Made by a program: the position numbers and the translations under genes. A stretch of 64,000 nucleotides of DNA from positions 186,001 through 250,000 of the forward strand of contig NC_011982.1 of assembly GCF_000016285.1 (NCBI RefSeq), read 5' to 3'. Numbering within the stretch: the first letter of the stretch is position 1; each line of letters begins with the position of its first letter. Source of the stretch: Allorhizobium ampelinum S4 (GTDB taxonomy: Bacteria > Pseudomonadota > Alphaproteobacteria > Rhizobiales > Rhizobiaceae). This document shows, piece after piece, positions 45,828-55,684 of the stretch. The notes beneath the pieces were generated by a model. That model was not told the origin of the DNA and ran no database searches. It was given only the letters and a program-made list of their open reading frames with translations.

Positions 45828-46862
45828 TTATCGCTCGATCTCGCGAGTCCAGTGCTTGTTCCAGTCGTCACGGGCGGCATTGATGGTTTCCCAATCCGCC
45901 GTGACGAGCTTCTTGGCTGCGTCGCCATAAGGCATCATTCCTGGAGACTTTACGACAGCGTCCTTCAGGACAGGAGCAGAACCTGCTTCCTCCGCCAAAA
46001 TTTCTTGGGCTTCCTTCGACAGCATAGTCTTGACGAACGCCTGGGCCAGTGGCGAGACGGATTTCTTGGCGACCGGGCAGATTGCCGTCATGACGGCCGG
46101 CGCGCCTTCGACCGGATAGACAAAATCGACGGGAAAGCCGGTGGCGGCCAACGCCTGCACGCGAGCGGTACCCCAAACGCCCAAGACGGCTTGCCCTGTC
46201 TGAAAGAGCTCGGTCATTTTCGCGGGAGACGGCTCATAGGCAATGACATTCTTGTTGATATCGTTTTTGAACGCAGCAAAACCGGGATCAATGTTCTTCT
46301 CACCGCCGCCGTTCATGCGGGCGAGCATGACAACTGTCAGGAGGCCATAGCCATTGTTCATGGGAGGAATGACAACCTTACCGGCGAACTTCGGATCCTT
46401 CAGGTCGTTCCACGACGTAGGAGCAGCCCAGCCATTGTCGGCGAAGACCTTCTTATTGTACATCAGGCCTGTGGCAACAATGCCGAGCCCCGATGCCTTG
46501 TGGTCCGGGAAAGCAGCAGTGTCGTAGAGGGTAGAAAAATCGACGCCGGCGATCGGGGCGCAGAAGCCGAGCGACACCGCTCTTGCCATCGGACCATCAT
46601 CGATCAGCGCTACGTCGATTTCCTGATTGGCATTCTGCGCCTGCAGCTTTGCCAGCGTATCTGTCGAATTGCCGGCGACGTAGGTCACCTTGACATTGTT
46701 AGCTGCTTCGAATTTTGGAAGGATCTTTTCCCGGATAATGGTTTCGGTGGAACCGCCATAGCCTGCGATGATCAGCTGATCCTGGGCTACTGCCCCCGAT
46801 GCCATTGCGAGCGCCAGCGTCGAAACGCCACAAGCGACCCCGATCTTGAATCTGATAAACAT
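45828..46862 (-). CDS. Periplasmic binding protein, PotD/spermidine-putrescine class, locus 1
   Basis: 344 residues from the ATG at 46862 (GAGGAGAA just upstream). Signal peptide MFIRFKIGVACGVSTLALAMASGAVAQ with cleavage after AVA-Q. The mature protein has DQLIIAGYGGSTETIIREKILPKFEAANNVKVTYV and ALIDDGPMARAV, as in family 1 binding proteins of polyamine-type importers. A 146-bp gap separates it from potA-like. It is the first gene of the locus, transcribed divergently from the LysR gene, and is expected to recognise the opine. Confidence 0.82.
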   Translation of the reverse strand: MFIRFKIGVACGVSTLALAMASGAVAQDQLIIAGYGGSTETIIREKILPKFEAANNVKVTYVAGNSTDTLAKLQAQNANQEIDVALIDDGPMARAVSLGFCAPIAGVDFSTLYDTAAFPDHKASGLGIVATGLMYNKKVFADNGWAAPTSWNDLKDPKFAGKVVIPPMNNGYGLLTVVMLARMNGGGEKNIDPGFAAFKNDINKNVIAYEPSPAKMTELFQTGQAVLGVWGTARVQALAATGFPVDFVYPVEGAPAVMTAICPVAKKSVSPLAQAFVKTMLSKEAQEILAEEAGSAPVLKDAVVKSPGMMPYGDAAKKLVTADWETINAARDDWNKHWTREIER

Positions 46863-46945
46863 TTCGTTCTCCTCTGGGATATTTTTTTGCGCCTCGATTT
46901 TGTGTCGCGGCTCGATAAAGTCAAATTCATTATTGACGGTCTTCG
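46863..46945. promoter_or_regulatory. Divergent promoter between locus 1 operon and its LysR gene
   Basis: A short intergenic region that must hold both promoters and the LysR operator. ATAAATATTAT (an A+T dyad, starting just inside the LysR frame at about 46951) is one candidate. The operon-side leader has GAGGAGAA ahead of the binding-protein ATG. Confidence 0.5.
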
Positions 46946-47869
46946 ATGCATAAATATTATGGAGGGATGTCAAACTTTGGACGCCAGATCGAGGCCTTTC
47001 GCGCCGTCATGTTAACCGGTGGTATGACGACCGCCGCTGAGACCTTGCGGATTACCCAACCAGCAATTAGCCGCCTGATCCGCGACCTCGAGGACGATCT
47101 GAAAATCGCGTTGTTTCATAGGAGGGGGAACCAAATCACTCCGACGGTCGAAGCAACCGCATTTTTGGCCGAAGTCGAACGATCGTACCTTGGTATGGAC
47201 CAGTTGCGCACCTTCGCGGTTGACCTGCGCAATTCCCTGACAGGATCGTTGCGGATCGCTGCACTTCCTGCGATGGCTCTCGGGTTCATGCCATATTGTT
47301 TGGCAAAGTTTAGCGGAACTCGCCCCAAGCTTTCAATCACACTCGATGGTATCCCATCGCACCTCGTTCTGGAGCGGGTGGCTGGAGGGCAATTCGAGCT
47401 GGGATTTGCAGCGGTCCCGGCGGACCGCCCGATGCTCAACACGACACCGATCAAGGCACGCGCAGTCGTGGTGATGCCGGAGGGGCACCCGCTGGCCAAA
47501 AATGAGACGGTATCGGCAGATCAGTTGCGAAACGAACGCATCGTGATGCTGGACCGCGGGAACTACCTTCGCCACACCATCGAGCGGGCGTTGGGAACGC
47601 GCGCCGGTAGCCCTGGCGCTATCGAAACGCCCCTCTCCGCCATCGCCTGCTCTTTCGTTGCCAGAGGCTTAGGGGTGACGATCATTGACGCTTTCACGGC
47701 AATCAATTTTCTCGGCCGCGGGATTGAAGCACGTCTGCTGGTTCCCGAGCTCGATTTTGGATTCGCCATGGTAACTGCTCAGCAACGACCGATGTCACAG
47801 CTTGCTAGGCAATTTGCGCAGGAGATACACCTCCTGGCGGAAGAGTATCAGTCGCCGATCTTTGGGTGA
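46946..47869 (+). CDS. LysR-type regulator, locus 1
   Basis: Up to 307 residues with an N-terminal winged HTH (QIEAFRAVMLTGGMTTAAETLRITQPAISRLIRDLEDDLKIALFHRRGNQITPT) and a periplasmic-binding-like effector domain. It resembles OccR/NocR, which activate opine catabolism when the opine binds. The ATG at 46946 or 46967 could be used; GGAGG lies too close (1-2 bases) to the second. Divergent from the importer-oxidase-traR operon it likely controls. A paralogue is at 61266. 47870-48021 has no gene. Confidence 0.85.
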   Translation: MHKYYGGMSNFGRQIEAFRAVMLTGGMTTAAETLRITQPAISRLIRDLEDDLKIALFHRRGNQITPTVEATAFLAEVERSYLGMDQLRTFAVDLRNSLTGSLRIAALPAMALGFMPYCLAKFSGTRPKLSITLDGIPSHLVLERVAGGQFELGFAAVPADRPMLNTTPIKARAVVVMPEGHPLAKNETVSADQLRNERIVMLDRGNYLRHTIERALGTRAGSPGAIETPLSAIACSFVARGLGVTIIDAFTAINFLGRGIEARLLVPELDFGFAMVTAQQRPMSQLARQFAQEIHLLAEEYQSPIFG

Positions 47870-48021
47870 CAGACAAGAGATCGTCCTGTCGGGAGGCCAT
47901 GTTCGATTGCGGCGCCTGGGGAATAGCCATGCACGCTACGGCTCGACTACTCACAATTCCAGCCCGCCGGGCTTATCCGCGATGGCCCACTCAAGTCTCT
48001 GCTACCTATAACGGCGTCAGG

Positions 48022-49884
48022 TTAGGCATCCATCACGAGATGTCCTGCAGAAATCTCTCGGTACCGCCTTTCCGGAACGACGAAATCGACCGGTCTAACC
48101 GCATTGCGTATTTCGCCGGCGCTGTCTTTCGGCTTGTCCCTGTTCCGTAAAGCAGGATCTGGAACCGGCACGGCGGCGATCAGCTTCTGGGTATAGGGAT
48201 GACAGGGATTGTTCAGCACCTGTTGACGCGGCCCAATCTCTACAATCTCCCCCAGGTACATAACTGCAACGCGATGGCTGATCCGTTCCACCGCAGCCAT
48301 ATCATGCGAGATGAAGAGGTACGACAGTCCGAGTTCTTGCTGCAGATCCATCATCAGATTGATGACTTGCGCTTTGATGGAGACATCGAGCGCAGAAACG
48401 GCCTCGTCAGCCACGAGAATAGCTGGTTTCAGGGCGAGAGCGCGCGCGATGCATATCCGTTGCCTTTGCCCGCCGGAGAACTCATGGGGACGTCGGTGCA
48501 TCACCTCAGGCGGGAGGCCAACCTTCATCAATAGATCGGACACGATTCCATCAATCTCGCTGGCGCGTGCAAGACTGTGTGCAAGAATCGGCTCGGCAAT
48601 CGCCTTGCGGACTGACTTACGAGGGTCGAGGCTCGCATAGGGATCTTGGAAGATCATTTGCACCTGTTGGCGCATCTGGCGGGCTGTTTCACCCTTCAAG
48701 TCAAGAACACTTTTCCCTCGGAGCCGGACATCGCCTCCGACCGTATTGACGAGGCGTGTGATCGCTCGACCGATCGTTGACTTACCACTGCCCGACTCTC
48801 CCACAATCGCAAGCGTTTCCCGCTCCTGTAAGTCGAAGGAAACGTTTTCGACCGCGTGTACGCGACCGCTAACCCGACCGAGAAGCCCTGAGTGGATATT
48901 GAAGCGAACCTGCAGATCCTGAACTTGGAGTAACGGTACCTGCTCCGACTTCGGTGAGGATTGCATTGCACGGGCGCCTATCGTCTCTTCGCCCGTTTTC
49001 ACATCGATCACCGGATAACGGACCGGGTTTGTGATATCTTTCATCGAGCCGAGCTGCGGGACGGCCGAGATGAGCGCACGGCTATAGGGATGCTCCGCTT
49101 TTGAAAACAGCCGCTCAGTAGAACCCTGCTCAACCATGTTGCCATGATACATAACGAGAGTTCGGTCAGCCGTCTCCGCAACCACGCCCATGTCATGGGT
49201 GATGAAAAGGACGGACATATCCTCTTCCTCCTGAAGCTCGCGCATCAAAGAAAGGATTTCGGCTTGAATGGTCACATCGAGCGCGGTCGTAGGCTCATCA
49301 GCGATGAGAAGGCGTGGTGAGCAAGCAAGCGCCATGGCGATCATGATGCGTTGGCGCATGCCTCCCGACAGACGATGCGGATAGTCGTGAAATCGCCGGG
49401 AAGCCACAGGAATGCGCACGCGCTCCATCAAGCGCACCGACTCTTTCGCAGCTTCGTCCCAATCCATGCCGCGATGACTGATCAAGGCTTCGGAGATTTG
49501 TATGCCGATCTTCATCGATGGGTTGAGACTGGTCATCGGTTCCTGAAAAATCATACCGATGTCGCGGCCGCGGATCTCCCGCATTTCTGAAGGCTGCAAA
49601 GATAGCAACTCCTTGCCGTGGAGGTGAATTCTCCCCTCTATTCGGCTTTGCTCTGCGGGCAGCAGCCGCATGATCGCAAGCGAGGTGACACTTTTGCCCG
49701 AGCCGGATTCGCCGACAATGGCGACTGTCTCGCGAGGCTTGATATCGAACGAAATGCCATGGACCACCGGCTTCCAGCCGTTTGGCATTTGGAACGATAC
49801 TTTCAGATCTGCAACCGAAAGAACGGGCTGTACCACTTCCGGTGAACTGCGCGTTTCGAGCGAAGGCATAGGAGGCGTGATCAT
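48022..49884 (-). CDS. Fused Dpp/Opp-type ATPase (DppD-DppF), locus 2
   Basis: 620 residues carrying two ABC ATPase domains in one chain. Domain 1: [49 protein letters not shown]. Domain 2: [53 protein letters not shown], ending with the oligopeptide-transporter C-terminal region ([16 protein letters not shown]). In most Dpp systems these are two proteins. It drives the DppB/DppC-like permeases directly upstream (ATGA overlap). Confidence 0.88.
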   Translation of the reverse strand: MITPPMPSLETRSSPEVVQPVLSVADLKVSFQMPNGWKPVVHGISFDIKPRETVAIVGESGSGKSVTSLAIMRLLPAEQSRIEGRIHLHGKELLSLQPSEMREIRGRDIGMIFQEPMTSLNPSMKIGIQISEALISHRGMDWDEAAKESVRLMERVRIPVASRRFHDYPHRLSGGMRQRIMIAMALACSPRLLIADEPTTALDVTIQAEILSLMRELQEEEDMSVLFITHDMGVVAETADRTLVMYHGNMVEQGSTERLFSKAEHPYSRALISAVPQLGSMKDITNPVRYPVIDVKTGEETIGARAMQSSPKSEQVPLLQVQDLQVRFNIHSGLLGRVSGRVHAVENVSFDLQERETLAIVGESGSGKSTIGRAITRLVNTVGGDVRLRGKSVLDLKGETARQMRQQVQMIFQDPYASLDPRKSVRKAIAEPILAHSLARASEIDGIVSDLLMKVGLPPEVMHRRPHEFSGGQRQRICIARALALKPAILVADEAVSALDVSIKAQVINLMMDLQQELGLSYLFISHDMAAVERISHRVAVMYLGEIVEIGPRQQVLNNPCHPYTQKLIAAVPVPDPALRNRDKPKDSAGEIRNAVRPVDFVVPERRYREISAGHLVMDA

Positions 49885-50738
49885 TCGGCGTCTCCGGTCT
49901 TTCTGGAACGAATGTCGAGAGCGTCACGCAGTCCGTCGCAAAGCCAGTTGAGCGTGAATATTGAGATAATCAGGGCAAGACATGGCCACACAAGAACGAG
50001 CACGTTGAAGTCGAGTGCTGCCCGCGCGCCACGGATCATTGTTCCCCAGGAAGGTGTCGGGGGCACGACGCCGAGGCCAAGAAACGAAAGTCCGGACTCG
50101 ACCACGATGGCGGAAGCGACTGTGAGCGAGAACTGAACGAGTATAGGGGCCAGGATATTCGGCAGGATCGTCCCGAGAAGTATCCTCGGCGTTCGAAGAC
50201 CAAGCACTTGAGCCGCTTCAACAAATTCTGCTGTCCGCAGCGCAAGGACTTCGCCGTATGCGACGCGGGTGAAGCCGGGCGTGTTCAAAATTGAAAGAAC
50301 GAAGATCAAGGTCCAGAGGCTCGGCCCCAGGATAGTAACAGCAAGCAGAGCGAGCAGGATGGTCGGGAACGAGAGGATGATATCTGTCAGCCGCACGGTA
50401 ACGGTTTCCGCCAACTCCCCAAGGTAACCTCCGATCAAGGCCAGTGACACACCCGCTACACAGGCAATAATCGATGAGGAAAGCGCGACAGCGAGGGTCG
50501 CACGTGCTCCCCAAATGAGCCGGCTCAGGATATCGCGACCAAATTCGTCAGTTCCCAACCAGTAGGTTGCTGTAGGTGAACTGAAGCGTTGGGCGACGTT
50601 CATTTTTGTCGGATCGGACAACGGTATGATCGGGGCAAGGGTAGCAACGAGCAGGATCATCATGAGGATCGCGCCCGGCAAAATCAGAGCACGGGTCCGG
50701 CTGTCTTTCACGAAACGGGTTGAGAATATGGCGTTCAT
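49881..50738 (-). CDS. ABC permease, DppC-like, locus 2
   Basis: 285 residues. An N-terminal helix LPGAILMMILLVATLAPIIPLSD, the region HWLGTDEFGRD-like YWLGTDEFGRDILSRLIWGARATL characteristic of DppC/OppC, and an EAA loop EAAQVLGLRTPRILLGTILPNILAPI. Overlaps both neighbours by four bases. Confidence 0.88.
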   Translation of the reverse strand: MNAIFSTRFVKDSRTRALILPGAILMMILLVATLAPIIPLSDPTKMNVAQRFSSPTATYWLGTDEFGRDILSRLIWGARATLAVALSSSIIACVAGVSLALIGGYLGELAETVTVRLTDIILSFPTILLALLAVTILGPSLWTLIFVLSILNTPGFTRVAYGEVLALRTAEFVEAAQVLGLRTPRILLGTILPNILAPILVQFSLTVASAIVVESGLSFLGLGVVPPTPSWGTMIRGARAALDFNVLVLVWPCLALIISIFTLNWLCDGLRDALDIRSRKTGDAE

Positions 50739-51688
50739 CCACGGATCCTCGGGTTAAGGGAGCCGTAGATGATGTCGACAGCCAGATTGATAAGGACGAA
50801 ACAGACAGAAATGGTCAGCACAACGCCTTGCACAATCGGATAGTCGCGTTGTTCGACGGCCTGCACGAGAAGGGAAGACAGGCCGGGATAGTTGAAGATG
50901 TATTCGACGAGGACGGTTCCGCCGAGCATGTGGCCGGCATTGAGGCCGACGAGAGTGACGACCGGCCCGAGCGCGTTCCTGACAACATGCATCCTTACAA
51001 TCCGGCTCGGGCGAACGCCTTTCGCCTGGGCGGTCCGTACCCAATCACGCCGCATCGTTTCGAGCACGGTAGTTCGGATCATGCGGAAGAATATTGCGCT
51101 CAATCCAAGCGCGATTGAAAGCGCAGGAAGGAATAGGTTTTGAAAATGCTGCAGAACGTTATCGGTGATGGGGACAAAGCCACCTGACGGGAACCAACCA
51201 AGTTTGCGCGAGAACGCGTAGATGAGAGCGACGCCAATCACAAAGACCGGAACCGAGAGAAAGAACGAAGAGATAGCGAGTCCGGTGCGATCGATAGTGC
51301 CGTTGTGATTGTAGGCTGCCCATGTCCCGCTCGGCAGGCCAATTAAAAGCGCGAGCACGAGTGCGACCAGGACGAGTTCCAGCGTCCGGGGCAGACGAGA
51401 AGCAACTTGGCTGGCGACTTCGCTGTTATCAAGGAACGAGCGACCGAGATCGAACCGGGCGCTTCTCTCTAGGAACCCAAGATATTGTTCGAATACCGGT
51501 CGGTCGAGATGCAACTGTTCGCGCAATTCTGCTACGGCTTCTGGAGGAGGTGCAACGCCTCCTCCGCCGGACAGCAACAATTCGACCGGATCTCCCGGCA
51601 CCAAATGAAGGGCAGAAAAGACCACAGTTGCGACACAAAAAACGATAATGAGCGCTGTACCAAGCCGTCTGGCGACGTAAGCAAACAT
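50735..51688 (-). CDS. ABC permease, DppB-like, locus 2
   Basis: 317 residues from the ATG at 51688 (AAAGGAGACATC just upstream), MFAYVARRLGTALIIVFCVATVVFSALHLVPGDPVELLL. The LHLVPGDP motif and the EAA loop TAQAKGVRPSRIVRMHVVRNALGP are typical of DppB/OppB. The frame extends upstream to 51820 but without a start signal. Confidence 0.88.
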   Translation of the reverse strand: MFAYVARRLGTALIIVFCVATVVFSALHLVPGDPVELLLSGGGGVAPPPEAVAELREQLHLDRPVFEQYLGFLERSARFDLGRSFLDNSEVASQVASRLPRTLELVLVALVLALLIGLPSGTWAAYNHNGTIDRTGLAISSFFLSVPVFVIGVALIYAFSRKLGWFPSGGFVPITDNVLQHFQNLFLPALSIALGLSAIFFRMIRTTVLETMRRDWVRTAQAKGVRPSRIVRMHVVRNALGPVVTLVGLNAGHMLGGTVLVEYIFNYPGLSSLLVQAVEQRDYPIVQGVVLTISVCFVLINLAVDIIYGSLNPRIRG

Positions 51689-51842
51689 GATGTCTCCTTT
51701 TTGACCGCCAGGCTCGATTTGGCCTGTTCGGCGACTATCCATGTCACCGACTGTGGTGAAGAGCTCACACCACCGCAGTCGGCCCGCAACTAAAGGCTTT
51801 GGCCGGCCACGAATGACCAATCGAAATGCCCCGCAGAGAGGA

Positions 51843-53384
51843 TTAGAGTGTGGTTTCTTCGAGCGTCGTCGGTGAGAAGATCGTGGCGGGGCCAGTCAAG
51901 TTATGGAAACCCTGCACCGATTTCTTCATGGCATAGCCTTCAGAGCGCCAGGTTAGTCCGACGAAGGCTGCGTCATCCAGGGCCTTGACGGCGATCTGGC
52001 TGTAGATCTTCTTGCGCTCGTTGAGATCCGCCACTGCGCGGCCGCGCTTGAGGAGATCATCGACCTCCTTGTTCTCATATCCATAAGAGCGGAGATACGA
52101 TCCCGTCGGGCTGCCCGAGAGAATGACGCTAAGGGCGTCCGGGTCAGCATAGGGAGCCGGATAGCCTGTGATCGAGAACTGATACTGGCCGCGATTACCA
52201 AGTTGCATGCGCGTCGGATAGTCCGGAAGCTGTAGTTCGACTGCAATGCCGATGTCCGCGAGGTTTTGCTGGCAAATTTCCGCGGCGGATCGATGCATGC
52301 CGTATTGCGATGTCGAGAGCATTGTTGCGGCAATCCCACCGGATGCACCGGCTTCCTGCATCAGCTTTCTCGCTTTCTCGACATCGCGTTTCCAGTGGCC
52401 CTGCAGGGCCGGATCGAACGCAAAGGAATCTTTCGGGATGGGCAGACCTTCGAGTATGGAACCGCGCCCGAAGAACGAGGCCTGCAATACTGCGCTGCGG
52501 TCGACTGCATATGCAACAGCCTGACGGATCCGCTTGTCAACGAACGGCCCCTGTTTCATGTTGAAAGTTATCCCGAGACACGGCCCATCGACCGCGTCGA
52601 GACGCAAGTTGCTCTCGCCTTCGATGCGCGCCATACTCTGCCAGGGTACGAATTCGACGATATCGACATCACCCGATTCCAACGCAACGACGCGCGAATC
52701 TTCGTCTGCAAATGCTTTGAATTCGATCTTTGCCACTTTGGGGAGGCCGGGTCGATAGAAAGCTTTGGAGGCCTCGACGCGAATCCAAGACCCCCTCTCC
52801 TGCTCCGTTATGCGATAGGGGCCGCAGCCGATAATCTGGTCCTGTGTCGATTTCGGAGAGATGACGGGGCTGTTGAAACTCGCGAGATTGTAGAGAAGCG
52901 TTTCGTTTGGCTCTTTGAGCGTCAGGCGAAAGGTTAGCGCGTCGACAAGGTCGATCTTCTCGATCTCCTGGTAAGCCGCCTTGAGGTAGGCAGTCGACTT
53001 CTCCGCCGTGATCTGATCGAACATGTATTTGACGGCGGCAGTGTCGACCGGGTCACCGTTGTGGAAGACCGCGTTCTTCCGCAAGGTGAATGTCCACTGC
53101 CGGTCTCCCTCGCGGCTCCATTTTTCAACCAGCTCCGGCCGAACTTTACCGTCGGGCGCATAACCGAAGAGTCCCCGATGGATAGCGAGTTTGACGGCGC
53201 CCGCTGCGGTTCCGCCATGCTGAAAGGGGGCGAGGTTGGTTGGATAAGACGATAGCCCGAAACGCAACTGGCCAGCAGACTGTGCCATCGCATGTGGTGC
53301 GGTAGCGATCATCGCTCCTGTCGCAAGCGAACCCAAGACGAACCCTCTGCGAGAAAGGGAAGTAATGCGACTGACGTTGTCCAT
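51843..53384 (-). CDS. Periplasmic binding protein (SBP family 5) with Tat signal, locus 2
   Basis: About 513 residues, the size of dipeptide/oligopeptide-binding proteins. The N-terminus has a twin-arginine signal, SLSRRGFVLGSLATGAMIATAPHAMAQ, so it is probably exported folded. The mature part has RFGLSSYPTNLAPFQHGGTAAGAV, DGKVRPELVEKWSREGDRQWTFTLRKNAVFHNGDPVDTAAVKYMFD and IRQAVAYAVDR, standard for the family. I chose ATG 53384 (AGGATGGA upstream) over 53393. It leads the importer genes, separated from dppB-like by about 150 bp. Confidence 0.85.
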   Translation of the reverse strand: MDNVSRITSLSRRGFVLGSLATGAMIATAPHAMAQSAGQLRFGLSSYPTNLAPFQHGGTAAGAVKLAIHRGLFGYAPDGKVRPELVEKWSREGDRQWTFTLRKNAVFHNGDPVDTAAVKYMFDQITAEKSTAYLKAAYQEIEKIDLVDALTFRLTLKEPNETLLYNLASFNSPVISPKSTQDQIIGCGPYRITEQERGSWIRVEASKAFYRPGLPKVAKIEFKAFADEDSRVVALESGDVDIVEFVPWQSMARIEGESNLRLDAVDGPCLGITFNMKQGPFVDKRIRQAVAYAVDRSAVLQASFFGRGSILEGLPIPKDSFAFDPALQGHWKRDVEKARKLMQEAGASGGIAATMLSTSQYGMHRSAAEICQQNLADIGIAVELQLPDYPTRMQLGNRGQYQFSITGYPAPYADPDALSVILSGSPTGSYLRSYGYENKEVDDLLKRGRAVADLNERKKIYSQIAVKALDDAAFVGLTWRSEGYAMKKSVQGFHNLTGPATIFSPTTLEETTL

Positions 53385-53981
53385 GAAATCCATCCTGAGT
53401 TAGAACTGCGCTAGCGTCTGCACTTGGCCCGAAGCGCTACAGAAACCGGAAGATACCAGGTGCCTTCCGGGAGGCTGTCTTAAGCGGCACGGGGCCTTGG
53501 CCCGAGGCAGCGCCACCGTCACACGCGGTCAAACCGCACGTAAAGCTGACGTCGAGTTGGACGGATTTTTCCTTTTCTCCCAACACGTTGCATACCCCTT
53601 TTATTGGTTTCTCGAATGCAAGGCTGAGAAACATTGCCTTGCTCCGCATGTATCGTGCAACGCTCAAATGCTCGCATTGGTGACTGGATAACGCCAATAG
53701 AATTATCAGTATTCAGTATTCAGTTTTATTATAGGGAGGGTGCGATGGCATATGATCTCGCGTCGATAGAGGCGCAATCTATCGAATTCTTCCTGTCGCA
53801 CTCCAAGTGGCGCGTATAATGTTTTGACATAGGGCCTATCTATAAACTGATAAATCTCGATCAATCCGACGTGTTATTTTTTCCGGGATCAAACTGTCCG
53901 GCTGCGCCTCCTCACGCCTAACTTGGCCGCGCTTGACAGTATGTCATCGAAACGACGCGTCGTGACATTTTGAGGGATACG
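53385..53981. promoter_or_regulatory. Divergent control region of locus 2
   Basis: 597 bp between the binding-protein gene (minus) and the oxidase genes (plus). It contains no full-length gene, but holds the 24-codon frame described below and presumably both promoters and regulator sites. Confidence 0.5.
53745..53819 (+). CDS. Possible 24-residue small ORF
   Basis: MAYDLASIEAQSIEFFLSHSKWRV with a strong ribosome-binding site AGGGAGGG six bases before the ATG. The leader TTATTATAGGGAGG resembles the leader of the locus 2 LysR gene (TTGTTATAGGGAGG). It could be a leader peptide or a decayed gene start. I recognise no family. Confidence 0.35.
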   Translation: MAYDLASIEAQSIEFFLSHSKWRV

Positions 53982-54278
53982 ATGTTCAAACATATTGCCG
54001 GGCTAAGTGCGGCAGAATTGACCTTTTCTTTTGAAGGGCACGTGTTGCGTGCACGCAAGGGCGACACTGTCGCATCGGCACTTCTTTTGGCCTCGGAGCA
54101 GGTGACGCGCAACACGTCAGTCTCCGGTTCGCCACGCGGCCCCTATTGTCTCATGGGCGTCTGCTTCGAGTGTCTCGTCGAGATCAATGGTGTCCCGAAC
54201 CGGCAAGCCTGCATGACCCTCCTTGAAGAAGGTATGGCCGTTCGCAAGCAGCGCGGCGCTGCGGAGTTGCAGGGATGA
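53982..54278 (+). CDS. Opine-type oxidase small [2Fe-2S] subunit, locus 2
   Basis: 98 residues from the ATG at 53982 (MFKHIAGLSAAELTFSFEGH). PYCLMGVCFECLVEINGVPNRQACMTLL holds the Cys ligands. It overlaps the alpha subunit by four bases. Paralogue of 41565-41870. Confidence 0.83.
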   Translation: MFKHIAGLSAAELTFSFEGHVLRARKGDTVASALLLASEQVTRNTSVSGSPRGPYCLMGVCFECLVEINGVPNRQACMTLLEEGMAVRKQRGAAELQG

Positions 54279-55684
54279 TACAAAGTTACGACCTGGCCAT
54301 CATTGGTGCGGGCCCGGCAGGTATGGCTGCCGCGATCGAGGCGGACGCGGCCGGATTGACCGTTGCCCTTATTGACGAGCAGCCGGCGCCAGGCGGGCAG
54401 ATCTATCGTTCTGTCGAAGCCGCGGACCACCAACGCCTCGCTGTTCTTGGCAAAGACTACGCAGCTGGACTTGATCTCGTCGCAGCCTTTCGTGCCAGCG
54501 GCATAACCTATATTCCTTCAGGTACTGTCTGGAACATCGAGGACAGTTATACGATAGATTACGCAAGGGCAGGCACGTCGGACCGGATCTCAGCGAAATC
54601 CGTACTCGTCGCAAGCGGTGCCGTAGAGCGAGCAATGCCACTTCCAGGTTGGACCTTGCCAGGCGTTACAACGGCAGGCGCCCTCCAGATTCTGCTAAAG
54701 GCGCACGGTGCCATCAACGACGATGTCGTACTGGCTGGGTCGGGGCCGCTTATCTATCTTATTGCGTTTCAGATGATAAAAGCGGGCGCCCCACCAAGGG
54801 CGATCGTCGATATGGGGCAGTCGATGCCCGTCCGGGCCGTGCTCAATCATCTACCGGGCGCACTCAAGGGCTGGCGTTACCTTGCGAAGGGGCTCCGCCT
54901 TCTTCGCGACATCAAGAAAGCAGACATACCGTTCTATCACAAAGCCAGCAATGTGCGCATCGAGGGCGAAGGATCGGTGCAAGGTATCTCCTTCGATCAT
55001 CGTGGCCGACCGATTCATCTCGCCACTTCATCGGTTGCCCTCCATCAGGGCGTTGTCCCAAATCAGCAGATCACCCGACTATTGCGTTGCAAACACGAAT
55101 GGAACGGCGATCAACGCTGCTTCGTGCCAGTTCTTGATCACTTCGGCGAAAGCAGCGTTCCTGGTGTTTTTGTAGCCGGCGACGGCGCGGGGATCGCCGG
55201 CGCGGTGTCAGCGGCGCTTCGCGGACGTATCGCGGCTTTGAAGGTCGCGGAACGATCGGGGCGCGGGAACGGCGAGCGGTTGACGCAACTGATCGCGGAA
55301 CTCGGCAAGGACAGTGCGGTAAGACCTCTCCTTGAAAGCCTCTATGCCCCTTCCGAGGAAGTCTTGTTCCCCGATGACAAGACGATCGTCTGTCGCTGCG
55401 AAGAGGTGACCGCTGGCGATATCCGTCGCAACATTGCGCTCGGCGTACAAGGACCCAATCAGCTCAAATCATTTCTTCGGTGTGGCATGGGGCCATGCCA
55501 AGGTCGAGTTTGTGGTCTGCCCGTCACCGAAATCATTGCGCGTGAGCGAGGCGAGACCCCGCAAACCATCGACTATTACCGCATTCGACCGCCATTGAAA
55601 CCGCTTGTTCTTTCGGAACTTGCCGCGGTTCATGGCGAAGGAGCAATGAGCAACACAAAGAAGGAGACTGAGGTCCATGATTAA
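54275..55684 (+). CDS. Opine-type oxidase alpha subunit, locus 2
   Basis: 469 residues, starting MIQSYDLAIIGAGPAGMAAAIEADAAGLTVALIDEQPAPGGQIYRSV. NAD/FAD folds, GVFVAGDGAGIAGAVSAALRG, and the C-terminal BFD-like cluster CRCEEVTAGDIRRNI...CGMGPCQGRVCG. Its closest relative in the window is 40174-41568. It should form a trimer with the small subunit and the beta subunit at 60018. Confidence 0.85.
   Translation: MIQSYDLAIIGAGPAGMAAAIEADAAGLTVALIDEQPAPGGQIYRSVEAADHQRLAVLGKDYAAGLDLVAAFRASGITYIPSGTVWNIEDSYTIDYARAGTSDRISAKSVLVASGAVERAMPLPGWTLPGVTTAGALQILLKAHGAINDDVVLAGSGPLIYLIAFQMIKAGAPPRAIVDMGQSMPVRAVLNHLPGALKGWRYLAKGLRLLRDIKKADIPFYHKASNVRIEGEGSVQGISFDHRGRPIHLATSSVALHQGVVPNQQITRLLRCKHEWNGDQRCFVPVLDHFGESSVPGVFVAGDGAGIAGAVSAALRGRIAALKVAERSGRGNGERLTQLIAELGKDSAVRPLLESLYAPSEEVLFPDDKTIVCRCEEVTAGDIRRNIALGVQGPNQLKSFLRCGMGPCQGRVCGLPVTEIIARERGETPQTIDYYRIRPPLKPLVLSELAAVHGEGAMSNTKKETEVHD

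Noticed and set aside
45726..47015. Long plus-strand open frame (429 codons)
   Set aside because: It lies antisense to the binding-protein gene and overlaps the LysR gene. It has no family features; a shadow of GC-rich codons.
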